This document shows, piece by piece, positions 16,413 through 24,600 of a DNA stretch of 64,000 nt (position 1 is its first letter; every line of letters starts with the position of its first letter). The DNA lies in NCBI RefSeq assembly GCF_001278705.1, contig NZ_CP012600.1, forward strand, positions 682,190 to 746,189, given 5' to 3'. The translations under genes and the position numbers were made by a program. This DNA comes from Bacillus gobiensis (GTDB taxonomy: Bacteria > Bacillota > Bacilli > Bacillales > Bacillaceae). Under the pieces are notes generated by a model that saw nothing but the letters and a program-made list of their open reading frames with translations, did not search any database and was not told the origin of the DNA.

Positions 16413-18428
16413 GTGAGCCAAATAAGCAGATTCTTAAAGAGTTTAATGGTTGCGGAGCTTCTAGTGTTTCTTATGATAGGTACCTGGCCTGCATTTGGGT
16501 TGACAAATGACAGTCAAAAAAAGCAAGATAATCTAAAGGGGTGTTTATTGAATGTTTTGCCAATTGGCTTGGATAAACTGACTCTTAAGAAAGCGAGGGG
16601 AATTGAAATGACTGACACGAAAAAAGAAAAAAAACTTCCTGTAAGATCCGAGGTTAATGAGGAATACACATGGAGATTAACAGATATTTTTTCAACGGAT
16701 GAAGACTGGAACAAAGAGTTTGATGAGGTAAAAGCAGCGCTTCCTAAACTCGGTGAATTTAAAGGAAAGCTAGGGGCTACTGCTGATAACCTTTATGAAG
16801 CCCTGACGTATCAGGACCATCTAATGGAGAGGCTTGGCAAGCTTTATACATATGCCCATATGCGGAGCGATCAGGACACCGGAAATTCGTTTTATCAGGC
16901 AATGCAGGATCGGGCTGCCAATCTGTACACGCAGGCTGCAAGCATTGGTTCATATGTGGTGCCTGAGATTCTTTCCATTCAGGAAGATAAGCTCCAGCAA
17001 TTTTTGCTTGAAAAGGAAGAGCTTCGCCTGTATTCTCATGCACTTGATGAAATTAACAGGGAACGCCCGCACGTACTAAGCGAAAAGGAAGAAGCGCTTT
17101 TGGCGGAGGCATCTGATGCGCTGTCCGCTTCCGATAATACATTTGGCATGCTTAATAATGCCGATTTGAGTTTCCCGAAAATTACGGATGAAGACGGGGA
17201 TGAAACGGAAGTGACTCACGGACGTTTTATCACCTTTATGGAAAGTGAAAACCGCGATGTTCGAAAAGCAGCTTTTAAAGCGGTGTATGACACATACGGC
17301 AGCTTTAAAAATACATTTGCTGCCACGTTAAGCGGAACCGTAAAAAAAGATAATTTTTATGCGCGTGTAAAAAACTATAAATCTGCACGGGAAGCGGCAC
17401 TCAGCAGAAACAACATTCCCGAAGAAGTGTATGAAAATCTTGTGAATACCGTAAATAAAAATCTTCATTTGCTGCACAGATATGTTGCTTTGCGAAAAAA
17501 AGTGCTCGAGCTGGATGAATTACATATGTATGATCTTTATACCCCGCTTGTGAAGGAAGTGGAAATGAAGGTCAGCTATGATGAGGCGAAGAAAAAAATG
17601 CTCGAAGGACTTGAGCCGCTTGGCGAAGAATATCTTTCATTGGTCAAAGAAGGCCTGGACAATCGATGGGTTGATGTTTATGAAAATAAAGGCAAGCGAA
17701 GCGGTGCTTATTCATCCGGTACATATGGTACAAACCCATATATTTTAATGAATTGGCAGGATAATGTAAGCAATCTGTTTACGTTGGCGCACGAATTCGG
17801 ACATTCCATTCACAGCTATTATACGAGAAACAATCAACCATATCCTTATGGGAATTACAGCATTTTTGTCGCAGAGGTTGCTTCCACGACGAATGAAGCG
17901 TTACTTGGAAAATACTTGTTGAAAACAGTAAAGGAAGAAAAAGAACGCCTTTACCTTTTAAATTATATGCTCGAAGGATTTAGAGGAACTGTCTTCAGAC
18001 AAACGATGTTTGCGGAGTTTGAGCATTTGATTCATAAGAAAGCCCAAGACGGTGAACCGTTAACGCCTGAGCTGTTAACAAAGCTTTATTATGATTTGAA
18101 TAAAAAATATTATGGAGATGAGATTGTGGTCGATGAAGAAATCGGCTTGGAATGGTCACGCATTCCTCATTTCTATTACAATTACTACGTGTACCAGTAT
18201 GCGACTGGCTACAGCGCCGCTCAAGCTCTCAGCAATCAAATCCTTGAAGAGGGAGAGCCAGCCGTAACTCGATTTGTCGATTATCTGAAGGCTGGCAGCT
18301 CAGATTATCCGATCGAGGTTCTTAAAAAAGCAGGCGTTGATATGACTTCTCCAGAGCCGATTGAAGCAGCGTGTAAAGTATTTGAAGAGCAGTTAAATGA
18401 ACTAGAAGAGCTCTTGCTGAAAAACTGA
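16413..18428 (+). CDS. pepF: Oligoendopeptidase F
   Basis: M3-family zinc metallopeptidase that cleaves short peptides; overproduction of the B. subtilis homologue inhibits sporulation initiation. The zinc motif HEFGH is at residues 460-464, with the downstream Glu in FVAEVASTTNE. The N-terminal M3 domain spans roughly residues 80-270. Two starts are possible. The full frame (671 residues, like the annotated length I recall for B. subtilis YjbG) begins at GTG 16413 and carries a hydrophobic, signal-like segment (VAELLVFLMIGTWPAFG). An internal ATG at 16608 with GAGGGG seven bases upstream gives a standard 606-residue cytosolic PepF. Confidence 0.9.
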   Translation: MSQISRFLKSLMVAELLVFLMIGTWPAFGLTNDSQKKQDNLKGCLLNVLPIGLDKLTLKKARGIEMTDTKKEKKLPVRSEVNEEYTWRLTDIFSTDEDWNKEFDEVKAALPKLGEFKGKLGATADNLYEALTYQDHLMERLGKLYTYAHMRSDQDTGNSFYQAMQDRAANLYTQAASIGSYVVPEILSIQEDKLQQFLLEKEELRLYSHALDEINRERPHVLSEKEEALLAEASDALSASDNTFGMLNNADLSFPKITDEDGDETEVTHGRFITFMESENRDVRKAAFKAVYDTYGSFKNTFAATLSGTVKKDNFYARVKNYKSAREAALSRNNIPEEVYENLVNTVNKNLHLLHRYVALRKKVLELDELHMYDLYTPLVKEVEMKVSYDEAKKKMLEGLEPLGEEYLSLVKEGLDNRWVDVYENKGKRSGAYSSGTYGTNPYILMNWQDNVSNLFTLAHEFGHSIHSYYTRNNQPYPYGNYSIFVAEVASTTNEALLGKYLLKTVKEEKERLYLLNYMLEGFRGTVFRQTMFAEFEHLIHKKAQDGEPLTPELLTKLYYDLNKKYYGDEIVVDEEIGLEWSRIPHFYYNYYVYQYATGYSAAQALSNQILEEGEPAVTRFVDYLKAGSSDYPIEVLKKAGVDMTSPEPIEAACKVFEEQLNELEELLLKN

Positions 18429-18430
18429 CG

Positions 18431-18462
18431 AAAATCCGCCCATCACGTGGCGGATTTTTAAA
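18431..18462. terminator. Bidirectional terminator between pepF and yizD
   Basis: AAATCCGCC / GGCGGATTT with an eight-base loop and a T-run on the plus strand; a short T-run also follows on the minus strand. Its right end overlaps the last codons of yizD. Confidence 0.85.
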
Positions 18463-18625
18463 ACCCTTTAAACGTTTTTCGATGATTAAGTTGGTGTACC
18501 GTAAAAAAAATCGATAAAAACAACAAAGGAATCGTAACGTACAGCGGAAAAACATGCAAAAAGGCGAGCATATTCATTATGCTGGAAACAACAACGGAGA
18601 GCATGCCGATTATAAGAAGTATCAT
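18458..18625 (-). CDS. yizD: Small two-helix membrane protein YizD
   Basis: 55 residues starting at ATG 18625 (minus), after CAGGAGGG. The frame can be extended upstream but without a site. MILLIIGMLSVVVSSIMNM and VTIPLLFLSIFFTVHQL are two membrane helices. A protein of this size (YizD) lies between pepF and yjbH in B. subtilis. Function unknown. Confidence 0.75.
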   Translation of the reverse strand: MILLIIGMLSVVVSSIMNMLAFLHVFPLYVTIPLLFLSIFFTVHQLNHRKTFKGF

Positions 18626-18767
18626 TTTTCCCTCCTGTGAAAGGTATTGTCCTTTTAAAGTTATGAGTCCATCTCTCCAGTTAGTCCAAGAGGAAGCAGG
18701 GTGCAAATTTTTTAGATGCAAAGTGTAAATTTTTTTGTTACAAATCTGTGAAATTTAATTGAAGGGG

Positions 18768-18797
18768 TTGTCAATTGTCGACAAGTTTTGATACTAT
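18768..18797 (+). promoter_or_regulatory. roxS promoter
   Basis: TTGTCA, 18 bases, TACTAT, placing the start point close to 18803. The spacer contains the palindrome TTGTCGACAA. The upstream stretch ACAAATCTGTGAAATTT resembles ResD sites, and in B. subtilis roxS is ResD-activated. Confidence 0.65.
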
Positions 18798-18802
18798 ATA
18801 GA

Positions 18803-18818
18803 TGTGAAATTGATCACA
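18803..18818. promoter_or_regulatory. Rex/FNR-like operator at the roxS start site
   Basis: TGTGAAATTGATCACA, a perfect TGTGA-N6-TCACA dyad directly at the predicted transcription start. Rex, the NADH-sensing repressor, is reported to control B. subtilis roxS, and its operator (TTGTGAA..TTCACAA-like) has this shape. FNR boxes also look like this, but the position at +1 fits a repressor rather than an activator. Confidence 0.65.
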
Positions 18819-18920
18819 TACAAACATTTACCCCTTTGTTTGACCGTGAATAATTTCTCCCATCCCCTTTGTTGTCGTTAAGACATAAAAGAACCGCGCT
18901 TATCCCGGCGCGGTTTCTTT
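18803..18920 (+). ncRNA. roxS: Small regulatory RNA RoxS (RsaE)
   Basis: About 118 nt. The body holds the C-rich, single-stranded anti-Shine-Dalgarno motifs of RoxS/RsaE: ACCCCTTTG, TTTCTCCC and ATCCCCTTTG. It ends in a strong terminator (GAACCGCGC / GCGCGGTTTC, then TTT). The location between yizD and yjbH is that of B. subtilis RoxS. The RNA represses translation of central-metabolism and redox mRNAs (for example succinate and other TCA-related genes) when NADH or nitric-oxide signals are high. Identification rests on recalled sequence conservation with Staphylococcus RsaE as well as position. Confidence 0.9.
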
Positions 18921-18957
18921 GTATCTGTAAAAGAACGTATGTTCTGAAGATTGCAAG

Positions 18958-18981
18958 GAAAAACGGGCCCTTCGCCCGTTC
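18958..18981 (-). terminator. Terminator of the yjbI-spxH operon
   Basis: On the minus strand ACGGGC / GCCCGT with a five-base loop is followed by TTTTT, just after the spxH stop. Confidence 0.8.
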
Positions 18982-18990
18982 GATATCATA

Positions 18991-19875
18991 TTACAATGGT
19001 AAAAAACAAGAAATCCCAGAATTTACATAACGCCAGAAAACTCCTTGTTTAGCCTGAACCCGTTTGACTTTGTTCGCAAAAGCGAGTCTTTTCATTTGCC
19101 GCTCAACTTCTTCAAGACTAAGATCATATACGATTGCGATCTCCTGTGCAGCCACAAACTGAAAGTACTCGAGGAACAATTCAAGCGGTGGAGTTTCTGA
19201 AGGCTTCGGCCTCTCATCCAGCATTTCAAACAGCACTTCCTCGTAAATGTAATACGGATAATTTCCGGATACTTTTAGACCCTCATCCTTATAGCGTGTA
19301 TTAAAAAAAGCGAGAGTAGGAAGTTCCTTCACATCCATTTCAGCGGCAATCTTTATGTCGCACTGCAGTGCTGTTATCGCATTTGCCGAATGCAGGTCTT
19401 TTTTGAATTCCTTCACATCCAGACGTGCCATTTCGGCAATTTGAAGAAGTGTTTTTTCTTTAGTTACATCTTGTTTTTTGACAAACAGCACTTCCTGCAG
19501 ATTTCTGAGAAACTGAAGCCCTGCTTTTCTTCCTTGAAGTTCCGCAGCTTTTAAGGCAAGCGAGATATTGTAGGAAGCAGGTGGTGAATCGTTTTGCAAT
19601 CCTGCATCACAAGGCATGGCGGACACGGCTTCCATATTGTCCCGGGAAAGATTTTTTTTCTTCGTCTTATTATTTAAGGTAGCAATTGATACTATCACAA
19701 TCGGGCGAAGTGAAAAAAACCTTCCATATAGAATCTTCAGCTTCTTTATTGCCGGTTCCAGATCCCAACACTCCGGGTTTGTGGGATCAATGAACATGAA
19801 GATTTCAATTGGCTTTTGAGGGTGACCATGGCAATGGGAAAAATATTGGTCACAACGGCTACCGTTACCTCTCAA
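18991..19875 (-). CDS. spxH: ClpXP adaptor SpxH (YjbH)
   Basis: 294-residue DsbA-like thioredoxin-fold adaptor that binds Spx and speeds its degradation by ClpXP. The N-terminus keeps the family's His-rich segment (YFSHCHGHPQKPIEI, metal-sensitive in B. subtilis) and the thioredoxin-like site FIDPTNPECWDLEP. At that site the usual first cysteine (C-P-E-C in my recollection of homologues) is Asn. The TTG start at 19875 overlaps the yjbI stop, with GGAGG about ten bases before it, so translation is coupled to the truncated haemoglobin gene as in B. subtilis. The Spx substrate is encoded 6 kb upstream. Confidence 0.92.
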   Translation of the reverse strand: MRGNGSRCDQYFSHCHGHPQKPIEIFMFIDPTNPECWDLEPAIKKLKILYGRFFSLRPIVIVSIATLNNKTKKKNLSRDNMEAVSAMPCDAGLQNDSPPASYNISLALKAAELQGRKAGLQFLRNLQEVLFVKKQDVTKEKTLLQIAEMARLDVKEFKKDLHSANAITALQCDIKIAAEMDVKELPTLAFFNTRYKDEGLKVSGNYPYYIYEEVLFEMLDERPKPSETPPLELFLEYFQFVAAQEIAIVYDLSLEEVERQMKRLAFANKVKRVQAKQGVFWRYVNSGISCFLPL

Positions 19876-20270
19876 TGCTGATCGTCCTCCGTGTCCCTTT
19901 GGTTGACCATGTGGTGTGCAGTTAAGGTTAGTCGTTCGAATAAAAACTTTCTGATGTCACCCTCTAAGCCGACTTGATCCATTGCCTCTTTCATACAGCT
20001 AAGCCATGCTTCTGCTCGTTCTGGCGTAATTGGAAAGGGGAGATGTCTCGCCCGCAGCATCGGATGTCCGTGCTCCTCAGTATAAAGCTGGGGACCCCCC
20101 AAATACTGAGTTAAAAACTGCTTTTGTTTTCTCGCTGTTTCGGACAAATCATCCGGAAATATCGGGTGTAACAATTCGTGTTCCTTTACCCGTGTATAAA
20201 AAGTATCAACAAGTTGCGATAGAAGTTCTTCTCCAATCGCTTCATAAGGTGCTTTAAACGATTGTTCCAT
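19872..20270 (-). CDS. yjbI: Group II truncated haemoglobin YjbI (trHbO)
   Basis: 132 residues, the same length as B. subtilis YjbI. Globin landmarks are FYTRVKEHELLHPIFP, the KQFLTQYLGGPQLY region and the proximal His in RARHLPFPIT. The haem protein binds O2/NO and is thought to detoxify oxidants or to assist SpxH. It is the first gene of the yjbI-spxH operon, with an AAAGGAG site before the ATG. Confidence 0.93.
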   Translation of the reverse strand: MEQSFKAPYEAIGEELLSQLVDTFYTRVKEHELLHPIFPDDLSETARKQKQFLTQYLGGPQLYTEEHGHPMLRARHLPFPITPERAEAWLSCMKEAMDQVGLEGDIRKFLFERLTLTAHHMVNQRDTEDDQH

Positions 20271-20412
20271 GTTGACTACTCCTTTTAAAATATATTAGAT
20301 GATCCTATTAATAAGTCATTTGTAAATTCATTTTACCAAGTGGGACATAAATCTACAAATAAACTGACTTTCGGCTGGTAGCTAATGTACACGTTTCTAA
20401 GTTATTCATACA

Positions 20413-20441
20413 CAAAAAAACGGAGATTCATTCTCCGTTTA
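20413..20441 (-). terminator. Terminator after cwlQ
   Basis: On the minus strand AACGGAG / CTCCGTT with a seven-base loop then TTTTTT; the stem begins inside the cwlQ stop region. Confidence 0.85.
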
Positions 20442-21059
20442 ACCGTAATAAGCAGTTGTTATTTTGTTGACATAATTTTGTGTTTCTTTAAACGGGGGAA
20501 TTCCTCCATATTTTTGAACGTTTCCCGGGCCGGCATTATAGGCGGCAAGAGCGAGCGAAACATCGCCGTTATGTTGATCGAGCATTTGCTTTAAATATTT
20601 TGTGCCGCCCTCTATATTCTGCCTCGGGTCAAGAGCGTTGCTGACCCCTAAAGAGCGGGCGGTTGACGGCATAAGCTGCATGAGACCCATTGCGCCGGCT
20701 CCGCTTACGGCAAGATTTTTATATCCGGATTCTTGGCTGATCACGGCGTGAATCAGTTTTTCATCAACTCCGTAGTTTTTAGCTGCCTCTTTCACTATTT
20801 CTTTTATTTCCTGTGTACGGCCTGCGTAAGCTGATGGAATTCCTCCCGTGATAGAATTGGGGAGTTGTTCAGGTCTTGGACTTCCGCTGACATTTGGAGG
20901 AAAGGGTACGGTGCCGGTCGGTTGATTCGTTCCCGATAAATATTGGGACAAAATATTTTTAAAAGCTGTTAATGTATCGTCAGAGGAGGTTCCGTTAGTC
21001 GGCTGTATTGCTTTCAGAGCGCTGAGCTCAAGGAGGGCGGTCCAATTGTTTACGTTCAT
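20439..21059 (-). CDS. cwlQ: Lytic transglycosylase CwlQ (YjbJ)
   Basis: 206 residues. A variable N-terminal part is followed by a Slt-type lytic transglycosylase domain (about residues 85-206) with catalytic Glu110 in HAVISQESGYK, then GAMGLMQLMPSTA, the classic AYNAGPGNV motif and YVNKI. It cleaves peptidoglycan glycan strands; B. subtilis CwlQ was described with both muramidase and transglycosylase activity. No signal peptide is evident, so export would be non-classical or the protein acts through another route. Its start overlaps the yjbK stop (ATGA), so the two form an operon. Confidence 0.9.
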   Translation of the reverse strand: MNVNNWTALLELSALKAIQPTNGTSSDDTLTAFKNILSQYLSGTNQPTGTVPFPPNVSGSPRPEQLPNSITGGIPSAYAGRTQEIKEIVKEAAKNYGVDEKLIHAVISQESGYKNLAVSGAGAMGLMQLMPSTARSLGVSNALDPRQNIEGGTKYLKQMLDQHNGDVSLALAAYNAGPGNVQKYGGIPPFKETQNYVNKITTAYYG

Positions 21060-21640
21060 TTTTCCTCACCTTGCTGTTTGTTCATTTTTGCTTCATAGAA
21101 GCGGACGATTTTGTTTTTTGTTTTACGGACTGGAATCTGAAATTCGGACAGCAAATCTTTAAAATCCCGCTTTCCTTTTTCGTAGTCGCTGACTTCAAAT
21201 TCCAATTCATAATCCTCTTTATTTATATATCGGCTCTTGTCGAGAACAATTACACCCGATTCCAGCTTTTTTTCTGCCCTGCTTGTAGTGAGCGTCCCAA
21301 AATACTCAATTCGCATAATGTCAACCCCGAGATTTTCCAGCTGTTTCTTTACCTGGCCCTCAGGAATCGAAAATTCCTTCAGCTGTTTGAGGTCTATAAT
21401 TTCCTGGTGGGTTTCCATTAGGCCGACCTCTGCCGGTTCTTTAAGAGTGAGAACAGCTTGTCCGTTTTTTGTCCGTATTCTTAAAGCGGATTTCGCCTGC
21501 TTCAACCTGAAATCGGGTGTATCAAAATAATGATTTTCCTGTGTGAAAAATGCTTTGTCAGATATAGCAAACGCACTTTGTACTCGTAGAAATTCGTCCC
21601 TTGTCAGCATATTTTTAAATTCAATTTCGAGTTCCTGCAT
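21056..21640 (-). CDS. yjbK: CYTH-domain protein YjbK
   Basis: 194 residues with the CYTH signature ExExK at the very N-terminus (E5-I-E7-F-K9), basic/acidic tunnel strands (ALRIRTKNGQAVLTLKEP), and a late ELEFEVSDY strand, all typical of triphosphate tunnel metalloenzymes. The family hydrolyses triphosphates (tripolyphosphate, thiamine triphosphate) or cyclises ATP. The neighbour across the divergent promoter is the (p)ppGpp synthetase operon. The exact substrate is not readable. Confidence 0.88.
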   Translation of the reverse strand: MQELEIEFKNMLTRDEFLRVQSAFAISDKAFFTQENHYFDTPDFRLKQAKSALRIRTKNGQAVLTLKEPAEVGLMETHQEIIDLKQLKEFSIPEGQVKKQLENLGVDIMRIEYFGTLTTSRAEKKLESGVIVLDKSRYINKEDYELEFEVSDYEKGKRDFKDLLSEFQIPVRKTKNKIVRFYEAKMNKQQGEEK

Positions 21641-21759
21641 CAGTTTTCTCCCTCTTTCATTCCAGGTATTTGTTCCATTATCTCTTCTTGCTTGACGTTT
21701 ATCAATATTCTATTGGATATGCTAAAATGGTAATGTACTTTTTTTGGAGGGAGAACAAC

Positions 21760-22128
21760 ATGCCAAACAGAATTGAATTAACAGAATCCAGTATGAAAGA
21801 CAATGCCCTTATTCTGTCCGGCTCCGCCGCAGAGTTAGAAGGAGAAATAAAAGCCACGGGACAAATGCTCGTCGATTCAGACAACTTCGCTTTTGTCTAT
21901 GTGCTTGAATATAAACAAGCGTTTTATTATGCCATTTTACAAGAGCAGGTGTGGCCGCAAGTAAATAATGCCCTAGAAAGCGACATGCCTGTCTACATAT
22001 CAATAGGAAGCAGGACAATAGAGCTGACTGGTATTCATGAAGAGCTTTCCTATTTATTGGGCAATATTAAAGATAATGCGAATTACGGAGAGGAAATGGA
22101 AAAAAAGGTGATCGATGCCTTTTTGTAA
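21760..22128 (+). CDS. yjbL: UPF0738 family protein YjbL
   Basis: 122 residues from ATG 21760 (TTTGGAGGG site), equal in length to B. subtilis YjbL; the frame extends 30 codons upstream without a start signal. The sequence starts MPNRIELTESSMKDNALILS. No catalytic motif is visible. It is the first gene of the yjbL-relQ-nadK-yjbO operon, divergent from yjbK. Function unknown. Confidence 0.85.
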   Translation: MPNRIELTESSMKDNALILSGSAAELEGEIKATGQMLVDSDNFAFVYVLEYKQAFYYAILQEQVWPQVNNALESDMPVYISIGSRTIELTGIHEELSYLLGNIKDNANYGEEMEKKVIDAFL

Positions 22129-22152
22129 AATGGCGAACAAGGGGGGAGTCTT

Positions 22153-22797
22153 ATGGATGAAAAAGAATGGGAGCTTTTTTTGGCTCCATACCATCAGGCA
22201 GTTGAGGAGCTAAAGGTGAAGCTAAAAGGGATGCGTTCTCTTTATGACTATGAGATTGATCATTCGCCGATTGAGTTTGTTACGGGAAGAGTAAAGCCTG
22301 TAGCCAGTATCAAGGAGAAAGCAAGAAGAAAAAGCATTCCATTACATAATATTGAAACGATGCAGGATATCGCCGGTCTCCGGATTATGTGCCAATTTGT
22401 TGAAGATATAAGAATTGTGATCAAAATGCTGTTGGCACGCAAAGACATGGAAATTGTCGATAAAAGGGATTACATTGCCGAGCAAAAAGAGAGCGGCTAC
22501 AGATCCTATCACTTAGTGGCTGAATATCCATTGCAAACGCCAAGAGGAGAGAAGAAGGTTCTTGTAGAGATACAGATCCGCACATTGGCGATGAATTTCT
22601 GGGCGACAATTGAACACTCGTTAAATTATAAATATAGCGGTAATATACCCGAAAAAGTGAAGCACAGACTGCAAAGGGCATCTGATGCAGCTTCCAGGCT
22701 AGATGACGAAATGTCCGAAATTCGTGAGGAAATTAAGGAAGCTCATGCTGTATTTTTCAGAAAAAAAGAGCATGGACCTAAAGGAGATAAGAGATGA
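22153..22797 (+). CDS. relQ: Small alarmone synthetase RelQ (YjbM/SAS1)
   Basis: 214-residue single-domain (p)ppGpp synthetase that forms a tetramer. RelA/SpoT synthetase motifs: [19 protein letters not shown] (substrate basic patch), [27 protein letters not shown] and [20 protein letters not shown] with the catalytic Glu/Gln. No hydrolase, TGS or ACT domains. The stop overlaps the nadK start (ATGATGA), coupling alarmone synthesis with NADP formation. Confidence 0.95.
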   Translation: MDEKEWELFLAPYHQAVEELKVKLKGMRSLYDYEIDHSPIEFVTGRVKPVASIKEKARRKSIPLHNIETMQDIAGLRIMCQFVEDIRIVIKMLLARKDMEIVDKRDYIAEQKESGYRSYHLVAEYPLQTPRGEKKVLVEIQIRTLAMNFWATIEHSLNYKYSGNIPEKVKHRLQRASDAASRLDDEMSEIREEIKEAHAVFFRKKEHGPKGDKR

Positions 22798-23597
22798 TGA
22801 AGTTCTCAGTTTCATCAAAAGGAGATTCAGTTTCTGACAAGTTAAAAAGCAGAATCGATACCTATCTTCAGGATTTCGGCTTGAAAATGGATGAGGAAGA
22901 GCCGGACATTGTCATTTCAGTAGGAGGAGACGGGACACTGCTTTATGCGTTTCATAAATACAGCCATCGATTGGATAAAACGGCTTTTGTCGGTGTCCAT
23001 ACCGGCCATCTTGGGTTTTATGCGGATTGGGTGCCAGAAGAGATCGAAAAGCTGGTAATCGCAATCGCCAAAACTCCGTATCAAACAGTTGAATATCCCA
23101 TTTTAGAAGTGACTGTCCGCTATCTTAATGGCAATCAGGAAGAAAAATACTTGGCCTTAAACGAGTGCACGATTAAAAGCACAGAAGGATCCCTTGTTGC
23201 TGACGTAGAAATCAGGGGAGAGCTTTTTGAAACCTTTAGGGGCGACGGATTATGTATGTCAACACCGTCCGGAAGCACAGCGTACAACAAAGCGTTAGGC
23301 GGAGCAATTATTCACCCATCGATCCGGGCGATTCAGCTTGCGGAAATGGCGTCGATCAACAATCGTGTGTTCCGGACGGTCGGTTCGCCGTTGATTTTGC
23401 CTGATCACCATACGTGTGTCATTAAGCCATTGAATGACGTGGACTTTCAAATTACAATTGATCATTTAACCTTGCTTCATAAGGAAGTGAAATCGGTAGA
23501 ATGCCGCGTCGCAAGCGAGGTAGTCAGGTTTGCAAGGTTCCGGCCGTTTCCGTTTTGGAAACGGGTTGTTGACTCGTTTATCGGCAAAAAGGAATAA
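22794..23597 (+). CDS. nadK: NAD kinase
   Basis: 267-residue ATP-NAD kinase making NADP. The GGDG motif is at residues 44-47 ([10 protein letters not shown]), followed by NECTIKS and the conserved [16 protein letters not shown] glycine-rich segment. It corresponds to B. subtilis NadF/PpnKA (YjbN). ATG at 22794 overlaps the relQ stop. Confidence 0.95.
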   Translation: MMKFSVSSKGDSVSDKLKSRIDTYLQDFGLKMDEEEPDIVISVGGDGTLLYAFHKYSHRLDKTAFVGVHTGHLGFYADWVPEEIEKLVIAIAKTPYQTVEYPILEVTVRYLNGNQEEKYLALNECTIKSTEGSLVADVEIRGELFETFRGDGLCMSTPSGSTAYNKALGGAIIHPSIRAIQLAEMASINNRVFRTVGSPLILPDHHTCVIKPLNDVDFQITIDHLTLLHKEVKSVECRVASEVVRFARFRPFPFWKRVVDSFIGKKE

Positions 23598-23601
23598 ACG
23601 C

Positions 23602-24501
23602 ATGAGTCAATTTTCAGTAACTAAAGCAATATCCATGAAAGAGCAAGGCATGGCTTTAAAAGAATATTTAAACGAAATGGGAATCTCAAAACGGCTGCTG
23701 ACTGATATCAAATTCAGCGGCGGGGATTTGCTTATTGACGGGAAGTCAGTAACCGTTCGGCACGAGCTCTCTGCCGGCGAAGAACTTACGGTCAGGTTTC
23801 CGCCTGAGTTCGTAAGTTCATCCCTTGAGCCGGATCCTGTCCCTCTTACGATTTTATATGAAGATGAGCATGTTCTTCTTATCAATAAGCAGCCGTATGT
23901 TTCCTCTATTCCTTCAAGGGAACATCCTACAGGCAGTATCGCGAATGGATTGATCCATTATTACGCTGCCAAGGACTTTGAATCAACCGTCCATCTCGTA
24001 AATCGGCTTGATCGTGACACGTCTGGAGCCATGCTTATTGCAAAGCATAGGTTCGCTCATTCCTTGTTATCAAAATCGCAAAAAGAAGGAAAGGTGAAAA
24101 GGTCTTACATTGCGGTTGTGGAAGGGATAGTCCCCAAGGATGAAGGCACAATAGACGCGCCGATCGGCAGAAAAGGAACAAGCATTATTGAACGGGAGAT
24201 CAGTGAAAGCGGACAAGCAGCTGTGACTCGTTTTACCGTTTTAAAAAGGTTTGCTGACACAACACTTGTCGCTCTTATGCTTGAAACGGGAAGAACACAT
24301 CAAATCAGAGTCCATATGGAGCACTACGGCCATCCGTTATGCGGGGATTCATTGTATGGAGGATCAAAAGAAAAAATAGCCAGGCAGGCACTGCATAGCG
24401 AGTGGATCACTTTTTTTCATCCAATAACGCAGGAAAAGTTAACCTTTTGTGCTCCGGTTCCACAAGATATCAGGAAATTGATTGAAGAACAATCAGACTA
24501 A
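23602..24501 (+). CDS. yjbO: RluA-family 23S rRNA pseudouridine synthase YjbO
   Basis: 299 residues from ATG 23602 (AAAAAGGA site), four bases after nadK; the frame runs back inside nadK but without a start signal. Motif II HLVNRLDRDTSG carries the catalytic Asp137, and GRTHQIRVHMEHYGHPLCGDSLYG is the conserved C-terminal motif. An N-terminal S4-like region (residues 1-65) precedes the catalytic domain. The family isomerises uridines in the large rRNA (RluC/RluD type); the exact site is not certain. Confidence 0.92.
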   Translation: MSQFSVTKAISMKEQGMALKEYLNEMGISKRLLTDIKFSGGDLLIDGKSVTVRHELSAGEELTVRFPPEFVSSSLEPDPVPLTILYEDEHVLLINKQPYVSSIPSREHPTGSIANGLIHYYAAKDFESTVHLVNRLDRDTSGAMLIAKHRFAHSLLSKSQKEGKVKRSYIAVVEGIVPKDEGTIDAPIGRKGTSIIEREISESGQAAVTRFTVLKRFADTTLVALMLETGRTHQIRVHMEHYGHPLCGDSLYGGSKEKIARQALHSEWITFFHPITQEKLTFCAPVPQDIRKLIEEQSD

Positions 24502-24534
24502 GAATCGGATGTCCGCTTCTAAAAAATGCAGAGT

Positions 24535-24582
24535 AAAGGAGAGAATATGTTATGTATGATTAATATGTGCTCTCCTTTATCT
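24535..24582 (+). terminator. Terminator of the yjbL-yjbO operon
   Basis: AAAGGAGAG / CTCTCCTTT with a long (26-base) loop followed by TTTATCTTTT. Confidence 0.6.
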
Positions 24583-24600
24583 TTTAAGCTAAAGACGAGG

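Noticed and set aside
18803..18818. FNR activator site
   Set aside because: The dyad matches FNR too, but its place at the start point of a Rex-controlled sRNA fits repression better.
18933..18944. GAAC-GTAT-GTTC, a perfect LexA/SOS box core
   Set aside because: It lies between two terminators (roxS and spxH) with no promoter or gene start to control; chance is more likely.
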